In this document: piece after piece, positions 63,711 to 64,000 of the stretch
Layout: each line of letters opens with the position of its first letter
How positions within the stretch are numbered: the first letter of the stretch is position 1
Translations under genes and position numbers: made by a program
The notes under the pieces: model-generated
What the model was told of the DNA's origin: nothing
Database searches by the model: none
What the model saw: the letters and a program-made list of their open reading frames with translations, nothing else
Assembly: GCA_019739225.1 (NCBI GenBank)
Contig: JAHHDT010000005.1
Location: forward strand, 992,001 to 1,056,000
DNA length: 64,000 nt
From: Aquamicrobium sp.
GTDB lineage: Bacteria > Pseudomonadota > Alphaproteobacteria > Rhizobiales > Rhizobiaceae
Direction of reading: 5' to 3'

Positions 63711-64000
63711 TTAGCGCCGCGGGTTCTTCATGCCCTGCAGGAACTGGTCGAAGACCGATTCCATATTCTTCTGGTAATCGTCCCGCGTCTTGCGGCCGCT
63801 TTCGAACATGTCGCCGAAGAGATCATCATAGGGCGTTCGCGCGCGTCCGCTGGGATTGGTGCGCGGCTGGGGTTGGGATTCGCGCTGGGTCTGCGACCGA
63901 GGCTGTTGTTGCCCGCCCCGCATCATCTCCTCGAAAATCTTGCCGAGCGGGTTGTCGAACGGCCCCTGCGGTGCGCTGGGCGCCTGCCGCTGGGCCTGTC
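63711..64000 (-). CDS. Gln/Pro/Arg-rich protein, C-terminal part (cut by window edge)
   Basis: About 95 codons of the C-terminus are visible before the TAA at 63711; the gene continues beyond the right edge. The sequence is rich in Gln, Arg and Pro, with PLGKIFEEMM near the edge and a final helical part (YDDLFGDMFESGRKTRDDY, then SVFDQFLQGMKNPRR). It resembles the tails of DUF937-type proteins of rhizobia, but the defining domain is outside the window. No function can be given. Confidence 0.6.
   Translation of the reverse strand, partial: QAQRQAPSAPQGPFDNPLGKIFEEMMRGGQQQPRSQTQRESQPQPRTNPSGRARTPYDDLFGDMFESGRKTRDDYQKNMESVFDQFLQGMKNPRR

Overview
The window looks like part of a chromosome from a high-GC alphaproteobacterium of the order Hyphomicrobiales (Rhizobiales), probably Phyllobacteriaceae (Mesorhizobium/Nitratireductor/Hoeflea-like); this placement is inferred from gene content. 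Supporting marks are a tRNA-His with A73 and no encoded G-1, a perfect Irr/ICE-type iron box, a DivJ/PleC-type (PdhS/CbrA-like) cytoplasmic kinase, a DUF1127 gene, a ScfR/RamB-like regulator divergent from isocitrate lyase, and many periplasmic-binding-protein transporters. I see no insertion sequence, phage, CRISPR array or rRNA. No gene-free gap exceeds 300 bases.

Layout. 1-8.7 kb: a LacI-type regulator (cut by the window edge) with its operator, a TRAP transporter operon with an N-formylglutamate amidohydrolase, an RpiR regulator, an orphan HAMP membrane protein, a SAF-domain oxidoreductase and proC. 8.8-13.2 kb: a Wzz/GumC-like protein, folD and a GlxA-type regulator. 13.3-21.5 kb: a BMP-family (nucleoside/purine-type) ABC transporter diverging from a three-gene operon that matches the NdmC-NdmD-NdmE architecture: an oxygenase without a Rieske centre, a reductase carrying the missing Rieske centre, and a GST-like partner. 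The shared promoter region holds a near-perfect NtrC-type site. This is the most unusual system in the window: a probable nitrogen-controlled N-demethylase for N-methylated purines or similar compounds.

21.6-31.9 kb: a secreted VWA protein with four C-terminal repeats, the Entner-Doudoroff operon zwf-pgl-edd in which edd carries two frameshifts, an aldehyde dehydrogenase, an SDR and a DASS-type transporter. 31.9-48 kb: gamma-glutamyl-polyamine genes (an amine oxidase and two glutamine-synthetase-like enzymes), a pseudo-receiver, aceA with its divergent regulator, a ParE-type toxin-antitoxin pair, a LysR regulator, a quinone-oxidoreductase-like enzyme, a DMT exporter and a complete Pot-type polyamine ABC transporter. 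48-55.1 kb: AsmA, acetoacetyl-CoA synthetase, a candidate small RNA, and a ferric-iron ABC transporter under an ICE box. 55.3-64 kb: the 1238-residue kinase, a phasin followed by three tandem hairpins with CCTCCTCCC-type loops (cuckoo/CcsR-like RNA), tRNA-His, a rifampin ADP-ribosyltransferase, xseA, a LysR regulator, a DUF1127 gene and the end of a Gln/Pro-rich protein.

Themes: scavenging of nitrogenous compounds (formylglutamate, methylated purines, polyamines), central carbon metabolism (Entner-Doudoroff, glyoxylate shunt, acetoacetate/PHB) and iron uptake.
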